A stretch of 64,000 nucleotides of DNA, taken from contig JACQUC010000258.1 of the NCBI GenBank assembly GCA_016210495.1, forward strand, positions 8,312-72,311. The letters run 5' to 3'. Both the position numbers and the translations under genes were made by a program. Below are positions 25,438 to 34,413 of this stretch, one piece after another. Position 1 is the first letter of the stretch; every line of letters begins with the position of its first letter. Under the pieces are notes generated by a model, which worked only from the letters and a program-made list of their open reading frames with translations, was not told where the DNA came from and did no database searches. This DNA is from Chloroflexota bacterium. GTDB taxonomy: Bacteria > Chloroflexota > FW602-bin22 > JACPRP01.

Positions 25438-26664
25438 ATGAGCCGATTACTCGAAAACGTAGCGAAGGACATCCTGGCGAGATATCAGGTTGCCGTTCCG
25501 CGCTACCTGGTGGCTCGTAACGCGTCGGAGGCGCGCGAAGCCGCCGAGCATCTTGGGGGGGCCGTCGTTCTCAAGGGGCTGGTGCCCGTCGGAAAGCGAG
25601 GGAAGGCCGGCGCGGTCAAGTTCGCCGCGTCGCCGGCGGAGGCCGAATCGGTCGCTAGGACACTTCTGGGCATGAACGTCCGTGGCTTCCCCGTGGAGAA
25701 GCTGCTTGTCGAAGAAAAGGTAGATATTGCGCGCGAGCTCTACGTATCTGTGACGTTTGACTCGTCGTCTAAGCTGCCCGTCGTCATCGCCAGCGCGGAG
25801 GGCGGCGTAGACATCGAGGAGGTCGCGGCCAGGGATCCGAGCAGGATCTATACTTGCCTGGTAGATCCCTTTCGGGGCTTTCCACCGTTTCGGTCGAAGG
25901 AGATATGGAGCGAGTTGGGACTCGAGGGTGGCGACCTGCGCGCCGCTACGGATATTCTGGTCAGAATCTACGAGGCCTTTGAGAAGTCCGATGCCACGAT
26001 CCTCGAGGTGAACCCGCTGGCCATCACCGGTGCCGGGAAGGCGGTGGCGGCGGCGGTTCTGATGGGCGTGGACGACGACGCGCTGTTCCGGCATGCCGAG
26101 CTACATAGCGTCGTCGAGCCGGGCAGCGACCGATCCTGGCGTCCCCTAACGGATCTGGAGAAACACATCATCGAGGTTGACGCGGCCGATCCCTACCGTG
26201 GCACGGCCCGATACACCGAAATGGAGGGCGGCGACATTGGCTTCTTCTGCGGCGGCGGCGGCGGGAGCCTGCTGATGTTCGACACGCTGAAAAACTGCGG
26301 TGGAGCGCCGGCGAACTACACCGAGTTCGGCGGCAATCCTACGGAGCGGAAGGTGTTCGGCCTGGCCAAAGGGATTCTCTCCAAACCCGGCGTCAGGGGC
26401 TTCTTCCTCGTGGCCAACATAACCAACAACACTCAGACCGATGTGGTCGCCGAAGGGATCATCCGAGCCTTCAAGGAGATGGAGATCGACGTAGCCAGGT
26501 TCCCGGTGGTGATTCGACTGGCCGGTGTCAACGAGCCACGGGCACGGGAGCTGCTAGGCACCGCCGGTATCGAGTACCACGGCGACGACATTACGATGGA
26601 AGACGCGGCGAGGCTAATGGTGCAGAAGATGAGAGCGGCCTTTCCGGGCTATGGCGCTAAATAG
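25438..26664 (+). CDS. Succinyl-CoA ligase beta-like subunit (ATP-grasp)
   Basis: A 408-residue protein with an N-terminal ATP-grasp domain (KDILARYQVAVPRYLVAR; EVNPLAITGAGK) and a C-terminal ligase domain (NCGGAPANYTEFGGNP). It pairs with the alpha subunit 15 bases downstream to interconvert a dicarboxylate or other acid and its CoA ester with nucleotide. Sequence divergence and the odd GFFCGGGGGSLLMFD loop leave open an acid other than succinate. The RBS is apparently donated by an upstream repeat. Confidence 0.82.
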   Translation: MSRLLENVAKDILARYQVAVPRYLVARNASEAREAAEHLGGAVVLKGLVPVGKRGKAGAVKFAASPAEAESVARTLLGMNVRGFPVEKLLVEEKVDIARELYVSVTFDSSSKLPVVIASAEGGVDIEEVAARDPSRIYTCLVDPFRGFPPFRSKEIWSELGLEGGDLRAATDILVRIYEAFEKSDATILEVNPLAITGAGKAVAAAVLMGVDDDALFRHAELHSVVEPGSDRSWRPLTDLEKHIIEVDAADPYRGTARYTEMEGGDIGFFCGGGGGSLLMFDTLKNCGGAPANYTEFGGNPTERKVFGLAKGILSKPGVRGFFLVANITNNTQTDVVAEGIIRAFKEMEIDVARFPVVIRLAGVNEPRARELLGTAGIEYHGDDITMEDAARLMVQKMRAAFPGYGAK

Positions 26665-26679
26665 TGGGAGGCTGCGGCT

Positions 26680-27573
26680 ATGGCGATACTGGTCGATCGA
26701 ACCTCTAGAATCGTTATCCAAGGGATTACTGGCCGAGAGGCCTCCATGGTCACAAAGCATGCGCTCGAATACGGCACACGCATCGTCGCCGGCGTGACGC
26801 CCGGGAAGCGCGGGCAGGACGTGTACGGCGTCCCAGTGTACGACACAATCAGGCAGGCATCTCGCGAGCACGACCTCAACACTGCCGTGATCTATGTGCC
26901 TCCGGCCTTTGCCTACGACGCGGCGCTGGAGGCCATCGAGAACGGAATGCGCCTTGTCTTGATTATGACCGAGCGGATTCCGCAGCACGACGTGGTAAGG
27001 ATGCTTCGACTGGCCAAGCAGCTCGATTGCACCGTCGTGGGACCTAACTCGGTGGGCATTATTAGCCCCGGCGAGAAGGTGAAGGTGGGAGCCATTGGAG
27101 GCGACAATCCCACCCGCTGTTTCAAGCCTGGCAGCTTCGGCGTCATCTCGCGCAGTGGTGGTATGACGGCGGAATGCGCCTGGATGGTCAAGCGAGCTGG
27201 TTTCGGCGTGAGCACCTGTGTGAGCATCGGCGGCGATCCCATCATCGGCTCCACGCCGAGGGACGTACTGGCCCTGTTCCAGGCCGACCACGAAACCAAG
27301 GGCGTGGTGATGTGGTGCGAGCCCGGAACATCGCACGAAGAAGATGCCGCCGTGTTCATCGGCGAAGGCGGCTATACGAAGCCGCTGATCGCCTACGTGG
27401 CCGGGAGATTCATCGAAGACCTGCCAGAAGGCACCGTGTTCGGCCACGCCGCCTCGATTATCCAGCGGGGCAAGGGTCGGCCCTCGACAAAGATCGCTCG
27501 GTTCCGCGAAGCCGGCGTGCTGGTGGCCGACACCTTTAACGACGTAATAGAGCTAGTGAAGAAGGTCGGGTAG
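26680..27573 (+). CDS. Succinyl-CoA ligase alpha-like subunit
   Basis: A 297-residue protein of normal SucD length. The CoA-binding domain starts SRIVIQGITGREASMVTKHA, followed by VVGPNSVGIISPGE, and the phosphohistidine is in VFGHAASIIQRGKG. It follows the beta subunit and ends three bases from the convergent gene. Together with the fumarate-reductase-like genes it would link fumarate, succinate and succinyl-CoA. Confidence 0.87.
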   Translation: MAILVDRTSRIVIQGITGREASMVTKHALEYGTRIVAGVTPGKRGQDVYGVPVYDTIRQASREHDLNTAVIYVPPAFAYDAALEAIENGMRLVLIMTERIPQHDVVRMLRLAKQLDCTVVGPNSVGIISPGEKVKVGAIGGDNPTRCFKPGSFGVISRSGGMTAECAWMVKRAGFGVSTCVSIGGDPIIGSTPRDVLALFQADHETKGVVMWCEPGTSHEEDAAVFIGEGGYTKPLIAYVAGRFIEDLPEGTVFGHAASIIQRGKGRPSTKIARFREAGVLVADTFNDVIELVKKVG

Positions 27574-27576
27574 GGA

Positions 27577-28569
27577 TTACGTCTTGAACCCCTCCAACGT
27601 ACTCTGCGGGAACAGGCTCTCCACCTCCAGCTTTGTTTCCGAAAGCCCTTGCTCGTAGGAGTATTGGACAGCCGCCTCCAACGAGGGCCTATTAGCTTCG
27701 ACGCCATACGGCCACCAATCGTCTCCGAATACCTGCCTCACCCTCTCAATTTCCGGTATCAGCCACGGGATGGCGTATTTTAACGTGCCCGGGTTTCTCA
27801 TCGCCTCGAGGCATTGGTCTTTGGCCTGGCAGAGTGCCTTATAGAGGCTATCGGCGACCCATCGATGCTTTTCTAGCACCTCTTCCCGTATGACCACCGT
27901 GTGCATGATTGGAAACAGCCTCGTCCGCCTGTAATACTCAAGCTCCACGGCCTCGTAATCCGGGAAAAGTCGGCGAAGCTTGGACGACCCCTTGAGGAAG
28001 CTCGACGGCGGCCTGGCCCCGCACAGCGCGTCTATCTCGCCACTGGCAAGCATTGAGCTCAAGGACTTGTCCTCGGGGATCGTCTCCACGCGAATCCCAG
28101 GAGGCAGGTGCAACTCCAGTTTCTCCTTGCGTCCGGGTTGCTCGAGTCCGCCCGTTAGCCAGAGCACCTTGTCCGGCGAAACGCCGTAATCGTGCTGCAA
28201 GAAGCCCCGTTGCCACAAAGCGGCGGTCATCTGATACTCGGGCACCCCCACACGCTTGCCGACTAAGTCCTCGGGCCTCAGGATGCCCGACTCCGTGTTG
28301 ATAAAGATGTAGCCGTGTCGAAACACGCGGGAGACAAACACGGGTAGGGCGACGAGCCTGGTTTTGCCACGGGCTCTCTCTAGAAGATAGGAGGAGAAGG
28401 ACATCTCGGATGCCTCGAATTCCTCGTATCTCAGCATCCGCCAAAAAATCTCCTCTGGCCCCATTGTGATGTAGTTGATGTCGATGCCTTCGGGTTGAAT
28501 GGACCCGTCCTTTAACGCCAGCGTTCTGTCGTATTCCCCGCACGCAAAGGTTAGATGAAGCTTGGACAC
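27577..28569 (-). CDS. 4,5-dihydroxyphthalate-decarboxylase-like / periplasmic-binding-fold protein
   Basis: A 330-residue protein with the type II binding-protein fold found in Pht5-family 4,5-dihydroxyphthalate decarboxylases and NMT1-type binding proteins. The start LTFACGEYDRTLAL and the segments GKRVGVPEYQMTAALW and GEIDALCGARPPSSF fit this group. It lacks a signal peptide, which favours a cytoplasmic enzyme or sensor over a transporter component. The family contains many misnamed members, so the function is uncertain. Confidence 0.7.
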   Translation of the reverse strand: MSKLHLTFACGEYDRTLALKDGSIQPEGIDINYITMGPEEIFWRMLRYEEFEASEMSFSSYLLERARGKTRLVALPVFVSRVFRHGYIFINTESGILRPEDLVGKRVGVPEYQMTAALWQRGFLQHDYGVSPDKVLWLTGGLEQPGRKEKLELHLPPGIRVETIPEDKSLSSMLASGEIDALCGARPPSSFLKGSSKLRRLFPDYEAVELEYYRRTRLFPIMHTVVIREEVLEKHRWVADSLYKALCQAKDQCLEAMRNPGTLKYAIPWLIPEIERVRQVFGDDWWPYGVEANRPSLEAAVQYSYEQGLSETKLEVESLFPQSTLEGFKT

Positions 28570-28679
28570 GTGACGACCTCCTGCGCAATTGTTTTAGCTG
28601 GGGGATTTCTCTTTCGCACCGACTATGTAGCATGCTGGCGGCCGAAAGTCAATCCCTGGAAGCGGGAACGCGGATAGTA

Positions 28680-28685
28680 TATAAT
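28680..28685 (+). promoter_or_regulatory. TATAAT -10 box of the MEMO-family gene
   Basis: A perfect TATAAT lies 11 bases before the ATG at 28697, so the transcript would be nearly leaderless (about five bases). The -35 region is weak. No ribosome-binding site precedes the start. Confidence 0.45.
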
Positions 28686-28696
28686 AGCCGCGCCGT

Positions 28697-29923
28697 ATGA
28701 CAAACTCGACTTCCTTTCCCAAATTGCGGCCAGTGGAGTCCCACTGGATCCAACATAATGGACAGCCCGGGTTGCTGTTGCGAGATCGACTGGCTTTGAG
28801 TGATAAGGCCGTCGTCGTGCCGCGGCCGTTGGCGCTTTTACTTTCGCTGTGCGATGGGACGCGTGACGCGAAGACGCTGGGGACGGCGTTCGAGCTGCGA
28901 ACCGGGATGGGCCTGCCGCCTTGGATTGTAGGAGATCTACTGAGGCAGCTCGACGATGCCCTGTTGCTGGACAACGAGCGGTTTGCACGGGCAAAGCAGG
29001 ACGCGCTTAGCGAGTATCGCTCGGCGCCATGTCGGCCGCCGGCTAGCGCGGGACGGGCCTACTCGGCCGAGCCCGCGGAGTTGGCGCGAGAGCTCGAGGG
29101 ATACCTGGACGGGGCCATGCCGTCGGAAGAGGTCGGAGGTAGCGATCTTCGCGGCCTCATCTCGCCGCACATCGATTTTCGCCGGGGAGGCTCCGTCTAT
29201 GGTAAGATCTGGCGCTTTGCGTCGCAGGCACTCAAAAACGTCGAGCTGGTGATAATGTTCGGCACCGATCACTCGGGCGACCGAGCAGCTTTGACGGTCA
29301 CCAGGCAGAACTACGCGACGCCATTTGGTGTGCTACCGACCGCGCAGGACGTGGTGGATTCAGTGGTGGACGCCATCGGCGACGAAGCGGCCTTTGCGGA
29401 AGAGCTGCACCATCGCCACGAACACTCGTTGGAGTTGGGCGCTGTCTGGCTCCACTACCTGGCTCGCGGGCAATCGTTTCAGGTCGTGCCGATTCTGTGC
29501 GGGTCTTTTCAGCACTTCAGCGAGGGGCTGGCCGATCCGGCGGCGGACGAACGCCTATCGGTAGCAGTTCACGCGTTGCGAACGGCGGCGCGAGGACGTC
29601 GAACGCTGGTGGTGGCAGCGGCCGACCTCGCCCACGTTGGCCCGGCCTTTGGCGACGCCGTCGCCTTCGGCCCCATCGAGCAGGCTGCTCTCGGCGCCGC
29701 CGACAGGCAGATGCTAGAAGACGCCTGCGCGGGTGGCGCAGAAGGCTTCTTCGAGCGGCTTCGATCGGAGAGAGATCGGCGCCGGGTATGTGGACTGCCA
29801 CCCATCTACCTCACTTTGCGTCTTCTCGGGAATGCACGCGGACAGGTTGTCGACTATGCTCAGTGCCCCGCGGATGCCGAAGGGCACTCTTGGGTTTCGA
29901 TCGCGGGGGTCGCCTTGCACTGA
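28697..29923 (+). CDS. MEMO-family protein (AmmeMemoRadiSam protein B-like) with N-terminal extension
   Basis: A 408-residue protein. Residues about 110-400 form the MEMO domain (class III dioxygenase-like fold) with metal-site-like His: ISPHIDFRRGG, FGTDHSGD, HRHEHSLELGAVWLHY and AAADLAHVGPAFGD. The first 110 residues look like a separate alpha-helical domain (PRPLALLLSLCDGTRDAKTL). AmmeMemoRadiSam partners (AMMECR1 and a radical SAM protein) are not adjacent. Biochemical role is unclear for the family. Confidence 0.8.
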   Translation: MTNSTSFPKLRPVESHWIQHNGQPGLLLRDRLALSDKAVVVPRPLALLLSLCDGTRDAKTLGTAFELRTGMGLPPWIVGDLLRQLDDALLLDNERFARAKQDALSEYRSAPCRPPASAGRAYSAEPAELARELEGYLDGAMPSEEVGGSDLRGLISPHIDFRRGGSVYGKIWRFASQALKNVELVIMFGTDHSGDRAALTVTRQNYATPFGVLPTAQDVVDSVVDAIGDEAAFAEELHHRHEHSLELGAVWLHYLARGQSFQVVPILCGSFQHFSEGLADPAADERLSVAVHALRTAARGRRTLVVAAADLAHVGPAFGDAVAFGPIEQAALGAADRQMLEDACAGGAEGFFERLRSERDRRRVCGLPPIYLTLRLLGNARGQVVDYAQCPADAEGHSWVSIAGVALH

Positions 29924-29982
29924 TCTTCGTTGGGGGCGTGGTCTGCCTGCTCCGACCCGAGCTGGGTCACCGGCACCGCGCT

Positions 29983-30015
29983 AGACCGACTCGGTTTCGG
30001 AAACCGAGTCGGTCT
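29983..30015. repeat. 33-bp hairpin (AGACCGACTCGG family)
   Basis: Arms AGACCGACTCGGTTTC and GAAACCGAGTCGGTCT pair perfectly over 16 bases around a single G. There is no T-tract on either side, so it is a repeat rather than a standard terminator, though it could still slow transcription after the MEMO-family gene. Confidence 0.8.
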
Positions 30016-30123
30016 GAACTCCCCAGCAATCCTACTGCGGGGGAAGGATGCACGATGGTCCTGCGCATCGAGGGTACCACGCGGTACGATGTACCACGCC
30101 CGAAAAACTCCTACCTGGGACGC

Positions 30124-30152
30124 TTGACAACGTGTGCATGCCGTGCTATTTT
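30124..30152 (+). promoter_or_regulatory. Sigma-70-type promoter of the type IV pilus operon
   Basis: Consensus TTGACA (30124-30129), 17-base spacer, TATTTT (30147-30152). The predicted start is near 30159, about 75 bases before pilB. Confidence 0.65.
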
Positions 30153-30233
30153 GCGTACAGTGATGTGTTTTCCTGGCGGCCTATTGTTTAGCTGCGGGGA
30201 GTTGTGAGCCGCCGAGGGCGGCTGGGTGGGAGT

Positions 30234-31955
30234 ATGGATTACCAGCGGATCAGCAGGCCAGGCGTAGCGGGGCGGAGGAAGCGCATTGGGGAGATCCTCC
30301 GCGAGGGTGGCTTCGTCACGGAGCCCCAATTGCAGGCCGCTATCGAGACCGCGACTAAGACCGGCAAGAAGATCGGCCAGGTACTGGTCGACCAGGGCAG
30401 TATTACCCCCGAAGCCCTGGCTACGGCTTTGAGCTTCCAGTTCGGCGTCCCAGTTGCCGACCTGAAGCACGTGAAGATCGATCCCGAAGCGGTCCGCCTG
30501 GTGCCCGAGCAGTTGGCACGTGACAAGGGCTTGATGCCCCTCGGAGTTGACGGCGACATCCTCCGCGTCGCGATGGACGACCCCTCTGACCTGGCTACTC
30601 TCGATACGCTGGCCGCCCTGACGGGCAAGCAGATCCGCGCCGTGCTACCCATCGGCGGTGGCATCGAGCAGGCCATCAATAACAACTATCGCCTCATCGC
30701 CGACATACAAAAGCAGGTCGATAGCATCGTAAGCAGGGATGCGATAGGCGCGGCCGTGCCAGAACCGCTAATAGCGCCGGAGCGTATTGCCCAGGCTCCC
30801 GTCGTTCAGGCCGTCGACATGATTGTCCGGCAGGCGGTGAACGACCGGGCGTCCGACATTCATGTGGAGCCTCTGGACGATTGCGTGCGTATCCGCTACC
30901 GCATCGACGGCGTGCTGCACGACGCCGTGAAACTGCCTATGGGCATTCACGCCGCCCTGCTGTCGCGGCTTAAGGTGATGTCCGGCATGAACATCGCCGA
31001 GAAGCGTCGTCCCCAGGACGGGCATTTCGCGACCAACGTCGGCGGGCGGGATGTGGACTTCCGAGCCGCCACCGCGGAGACCACTCGGGGCGAAAAGATG
31101 GTGATTCGTGTGCTGGACAAGACAGTGTCCCTGCTGCAGCTTTCCGAGCTGGGGCTGCAGCGCGGCGGACTCGACGCTTACGAGGGCCTGCTGCGATCTC
31201 CCTTCGGAATGATCTTGGTGAGCGGACCAACGGGGTCTGGCAAGACGACGAGTCTGTATAGCTCGGTGAACCAACTGGACCGGACTCACCGGAACATCAT
31301 GACCATCGAGGACCCGGTCGAGTACCACTTCGACGGAGTCCATCAGATACAGGTGAATCGGCAAGCCGAGATCACTTTTGCTTCTGGTCTACGCGCCATT
31401 ATGCGGATGGACCCGGACGTAATTCTTGTGGGCGAGATCCGCGACGCCGAGACCGCCAACACCGCCGTGCAGGCGGCGCTGACCGGGCACCTGGTTCTGA
31501 CGTCCATTCACGCCAACGACGCCGCCGGCGCTCTTGTTCGCCTCGTGGACCTTGGCGTAGAGCCCTTCCTCGTCACCTCGGCCGTAATCGGCACCGTTGC
31601 GCAACGGTTGCTGCGCCGAACGTGTCCGTATTGCCGGCAGATGGTGCGCGCCCCGGCAGAAGAGGCCATGAGCTATTACGAGGAGATGTCCGAAGTTCGT
31701 AACGATTTCTATTACGGCCGCGGCTGCAACTTCTGCTCGCAGACCGGTTTTCTCAGCCGAATTGGCGTCTACGAAATCCTGCGCTTGAGCGATCAGATTC
31801 GCCAGTTGGTTTCGCGCGGCTCTCCGGCGACTGAGATCAAAGCCGCCGCCGTGCGTGAAGGCATGATCACGATGCGGCGCGATGGCATGTTGAAGGCGAG
31901 AGACGGCATCACCACCCCCGGCGAGGTCCTGCGTCAGGTCTTCACTATCACTTAA
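30234..31955 (+). CDS. pilB: Type IV pilus assembly ATPase PilB
   Basis: A 573-residue extension ATPase. The N-terminal GspE-N domain starts KRIGEILREGGFVTEPQLQ. The ATPase core has Walker A GPTGSGKTTSL, the Asp box and Walker B DPDVILVGEIRDAETA, and a zinc site CPYC...CNFC. It powers pilus polymerisation at the inner face of the membrane. The start is uncertain: ATG 30234 fits homologues, but a GTG at 30204 is also open; both have imperfect RBS spacing. First gene of the pil operon. Confidence 0.92.
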   Translation: MDYQRISRPGVAGRRKRIGEILREGGFVTEPQLQAAIETATKTGKKIGQVLVDQGSITPEALATALSFQFGVPVADLKHVKIDPEAVRLVPEQLARDKGLMPLGVDGDILRVAMDDPSDLATLDTLAALTGKQIRAVLPIGGGIEQAINNNYRLIADIQKQVDSIVSRDAIGAAVPEPLIAPERIAQAPVVQAVDMIVRQAVNDRASDIHVEPLDDCVRIRYRIDGVLHDAVKLPMGIHAALLSRLKVMSGMNIAEKRRPQDGHFATNVGGRDVDFRAATAETTRGEKMVIRVLDKTVSLLQLSELGLQRGGLDAYEGLLRSPFGMILVSGPTGSGKTTSLYSSVNQLDRTHRNIMTIEDPVEYHFDGVHQIQVNRQAEITFASGLRAIMRMDPDVILVGEIRDAETANTAVQAALTGHLVLTSIHANDAAGALVRLVDLGVEPFLVTSAVIGTVAQRLLRRTCPYCRQMVRAPAEEAMSYYEEMSEVRNDFYYGRGCNFCSQTGFLSRIGVYEILRLSDQIRQLVSRGSPATEIKAAAVREGMITMRRDGMLKARDGITTPGEVLRQVFTIT

Positions 31956-31980
31956 TTTCAGGTGCAAAAGAATGCGAGTG

Positions 31981-32060
31981 CGTAGGGGCGCGGGGCGTCT
32001 GTAGGGGCGGACGGCTCTGTCCGCCCAGGGTGGGGCGGGGTATCGCAGCCATTTCGCACC
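31981..32060. repeat. Tandem GTAGGGGCG-type repeats
   Basis: Two adjacent GTAGGGGCG units, the second a GGGGCGGAC/GTCCGCCC hairpin followed by GGGTGGGGCGGGG. A near copy is at 33410-33449. The right flank ATTTCGCACC is also found at 48756. It sits between pilB and pilN. Confidence 0.7.
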
Positions 32061-32104
32061 GATAAATACCTAGGCGAGGGCTGAAAGAAGGGGGATCTAG
32101 CCAG

Positions 32105-32779
32105 GTGCTCGGTCGCAGCAGTCGAGTCCGTCCGAAGGTAATAAACTTCAACCTTGTCCCCCTCGAATTCCGCCGCCCTTCACTAGGCCTCGGCATAATT
32201 CTCTTGATAGCTGCCGTTCTTGCTGGCGGCTTTCTGTTTCTACGAATCAACGACGTTCGTGCCGACGCCCGGGCCTACGTCTTGGATCTACAGGAACAGC
32301 TTGCGCGCACGAAGACCCTCAGCCAGCGCGAGAACAGCCGCATTGCGGCCGACAAATCTGAGGCCACCAAGCTGGAGGGAGAGGTTAAGCGAGTCAAGGA
32401 TGAGATCGCGCGCAACGAGGCGAGGCCTCCCATCAACCTTGCCCGGCAGGTTTCTTTGGCGCCTCTGGTTGAGGTGCTCCTCGCGAGTCAGGTGGACGGT
32501 CTGCGCCTCACCTCTCTGGCGTGGAATGAGCCCAAGCTGGTCGTACAGGGCAGGGCTGCAAGCATGCAGCACGTGATCAGCTACGCCGGGAAGCTGCGCG
32601 CGTCCGGACGTTTCGCCGACATCGGCCTGCAACTGGCCGAACAGGTAGTGGACAAGGACAAGAACTCCGGCCGGGCGGGAGCGGAGCCGGGCAGCGCCAA
32701 GCCCGCGACGGCGGCCGCGCCGGGCGAGCTTGCCTTCGTCCTGGAATTGAGCGTCCCGTTGGGAGGGGCCCGGCGATGA
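32105..32779 (+). CDS. pilN: PilN-like pilus assembly protein
   Basis: A 224-residue bitopic membrane protein. A short cytoplasmic N-terminus with the INFNLVPLEFR motif, which PilN uses to dock on PilM, precedes one membrane segment (about 28-47) and a coiled-coil. A ferredoxin-like outer domain follows. The C-terminus is Ala/Pro-rich. It starts at GTG and overlaps pilO by four bases. Confidence 0.8.
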   Translation: MLGRSSRVRPKVINFNLVPLEFRRPSLGLGIILLIAAVLAGGFLFLRINDVRADARAYVLDLQEQLARTKTLSQRENSRIAADKSEATKLEGEVKRVKDEIARNEARPPINLARQVSLAPLVEVLLASQVDGLRLTSLAWNEPKLVVQGRAASMQHVISYAGKLRASGRFADIGLQLAEQVVDKDKNSGRAGAEPGSAKPATAAAPGELAFVLELSVPLGGARR

Positions 32780-33387
32780 AGCGGCGACTTGATCGCAACT
32801 CGACCGCGGTCCTGGTGCTTCTCGTGGTCGTACACTCGATCAACATCTGGTACGGCGTGCAGACCTGGCAAGAGAGGCAAGATATCGAGCAACTGGAGGA
32901 AGAGCTGACGAAGGAGCAGGGCACCGTGCGTCGCCTCAGGGCGATCGAAAGCCTCTCAGCGTTGCAGCAGGAACTGGCCACGCTGCAAGCAAAGGTTCCG
33001 GCCAACAGCGAGCAGGCAATCCCGAGCAGCGTGGATACGCTGCAACTCGTTTCCGACCTCACCAGTATTCCGCCCGAGTCCGGGGTTAGACTGATCAATT
33101 TCAAGGGCAAGGAGCCGAAGACAGAGACCACCGACGGTCGCTCCTTCCAGATGCTGGGATACGAGCTCAGCTTGCACGGGAACGTTAATGGACTGCCTGC
33201 CGTGCTCAGGCGCATCGACCAGAGCCCTCTCACAAGCCTGAGAATTCCCGCCATGTCGTTGACCAGGCAAGATGATGGCTGGACGATGCGCTTGGACCTG
33301 TCGGTACACGTGCTTTCACCGGTCCAGCCAACACCAACTCCGGCCAAGCCTGCTCCAGGTCCGACTCCCGCCAGCAAGCCCCGTTAG
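32776..33387 (+). CDS. pilO: PilO-like pilus assembly protein
   Basis: A 203-residue protein with one N-terminal membrane segment (about 11-28), a coiled-coil (QDIEQLEEELTKEQ) and a C-terminal domain (YELSLHGNVNGLPAVLRRID) typical of PilO. It partners PilN. It ends in a Pro-rich tail (VQPTPTPAKPAPGPTPAS). Coupled to pilN by ATGA overlap. Confidence 0.8.
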   Translation: MKRRLDRNSTAVLVLLVVVHSINIWYGVQTWQERQDIEQLEEELTKEQGTVRRLRAIESLSALQQELATLQAKVPANSEQAIPSSVDTLQLVSDLTSIPPESGVRLINFKGKEPKTETTDGRSFQMLGYELSLHGNVNGLPAVLRRIDQSPLTSLRIPAMSLTRQDDGWTMRLDLSVHVLSPVQPTPTPAKPAPGPTPASKPR

Positions 33388-33409
33388 TTTCTGGCATGGA
33401 ATGGCATCT

Positions 33410-33449
33410 GTAGGGGCGGACGGCCCTGTCCGCCCGGGGTGGGGCGGGG
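33410..33449. repeat. GTAGGGGCGGAC hairpin repeat
   Basis: GGGGCGGAC/GTCCGCCC hairpin followed by GGGGTGGGGCGGGG, nearly the same as 32001-32040. It lies between pilO and pilM. Confidence 0.75.
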
Positions 33450-33525
33450 CTGAGGCTTTCCGCAACGTGGCGTGCACCACACTTAGGTGTGGCAAGCGAT
33501 TGTGGCTGGAGGAAAAGAAGGTTCC

Positions 33526-34401
33526 GTGTTTCTAAAACAAACCAGACTCGCGGTCAGTCTCGAAGGGCTTACCTTGCGTCTGCTGACTTGCCAGGAGCGC
33601 TCGGTGACATCGTGGGCGGAAATACCCGTGGAGCCGCGCTTGCTGCGCAACGGGTTCCCCTTCGACGCGCGTGGTCTGGCTCAGTCGCTGAACGCCTCGG
33701 AGAAGCTGGCCAAGTTGCCGAAACAGAACGTGGTGGCGGCCTTGCCCGGCCTGCAGAGTTTTGTCCGAATCCTCAAGGTGCCCAGAGAAGTTCAGGGGAA
33801 CCTTGGAACGGTGGTGGCTGGAGAGGCCCGGCGATCGATACCGGACGTCGAGCGGAATATGTTCATCTACTGGCAGCGGTTCGGGCCAAGCAACTCCCTT
33901 CAGCAATCCGTCTACTTGTTGGCGGTGCCGCGTCAACCCCTCATCACCTACGTCGAGGGGCTTACGGCCGCTGGCATGCGGCCCAGGAGCATTGACCTTC
34001 GCCCCTTGGCGGTGGCGCGCGCAGTCAATAGACAGGATGCCATAATCGGTAACTCGGAGAGCATGTCGCTTGACGTCGTGATCGTGCGCAACGACGTGCC
34101 GGTGATGATGCGCAGCCTCTATCTGGGCCAGGACTTCGAGCCGGTGGAGTACGTAAACGCGCGGCTGGCCGAGGAGTTGGCGCGCACGGTCAGCCATTTC
34201 AACAGCACGAGCCAGGAGGGCTTCCTGGCTGCCGATACTCCCGTGGTTCTTACCGGGCGGGGTGCCGCGGATGCGACGTTGGCGGCGATGGTCGAGGATG
34301 CACTTCAGTATCCCGTCGCCGCGCCCGAGCCTCCTTTCGACTACCCGAAGGATTTTCCCATCGCCGACTATATGGTGCATCTTGGACTAATGCTCAAGTG
34401 A
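33526..34401 (+). CDS. pilM: PilM-like actin-fold pilus assembly protein
   Basis: A 291-residue cytoplasmic protein of the PilM/actin-like ATPase group (LAVSLEGLTLRLLTC at the start; IDLRPLAVARAVN and TPVVLTGRGAADATLAAMV nucleotide-fold segments). It should bind the PilN cytoplasmic tail. I chose GTG 33526 (AAGAAGG upstream) over an open frame start at 33487. The order N-O-M is shuffled relative to the usual M-N-O. Confidence 0.72.
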   Translation: MFLKQTRLAVSLEGLTLRLLTCQERSVTSWAEIPVEPRLLRNGFPFDARGLAQSLNASEKLAKLPKQNVVAALPGLQSFVRILKVPREVQGNLGTVVAGEARRSIPDVERNMFIYWQRFGPSNSLQQSVYLLAVPRQPLITYVEGLTAAGMRPRSIDLRPLAVARAVNRQDAIIGNSESMSLDVVIVRNDVPVMMRSLYLGQDFEPVEYVNARLAEELARTVSHFNSTSQEGFLAADTPVVLTGRGAADATLAAMVEDALQYPVAAPEPPFDYPKDFPIADYMVHLGLMLK

Positions 34402-34413
34402 GGGCATGACGAA

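Larger units (their letters stand above)
29924..30233. other. Gene-free gap with a hairpin and the pilus-operon promoter
   Basis: No coding region is supported here. It holds a 33-bp hairpin (29983-30015) and a strong promoter (30124-30152). The rest shows nothing recognisable. Confidence 0.6.

Noticed and set aside
29983..30015. Terminator for the MEMO-family gene
   Set aside because: Strong hairpin but no T-tract; classed as a repeat.
29497..30207. 236-codon plus-strand frame at the end of the MEMO-family gene
   Set aside because: Arg/Gly-rich shadow frame of the real gene, running through a hairpin repeat.
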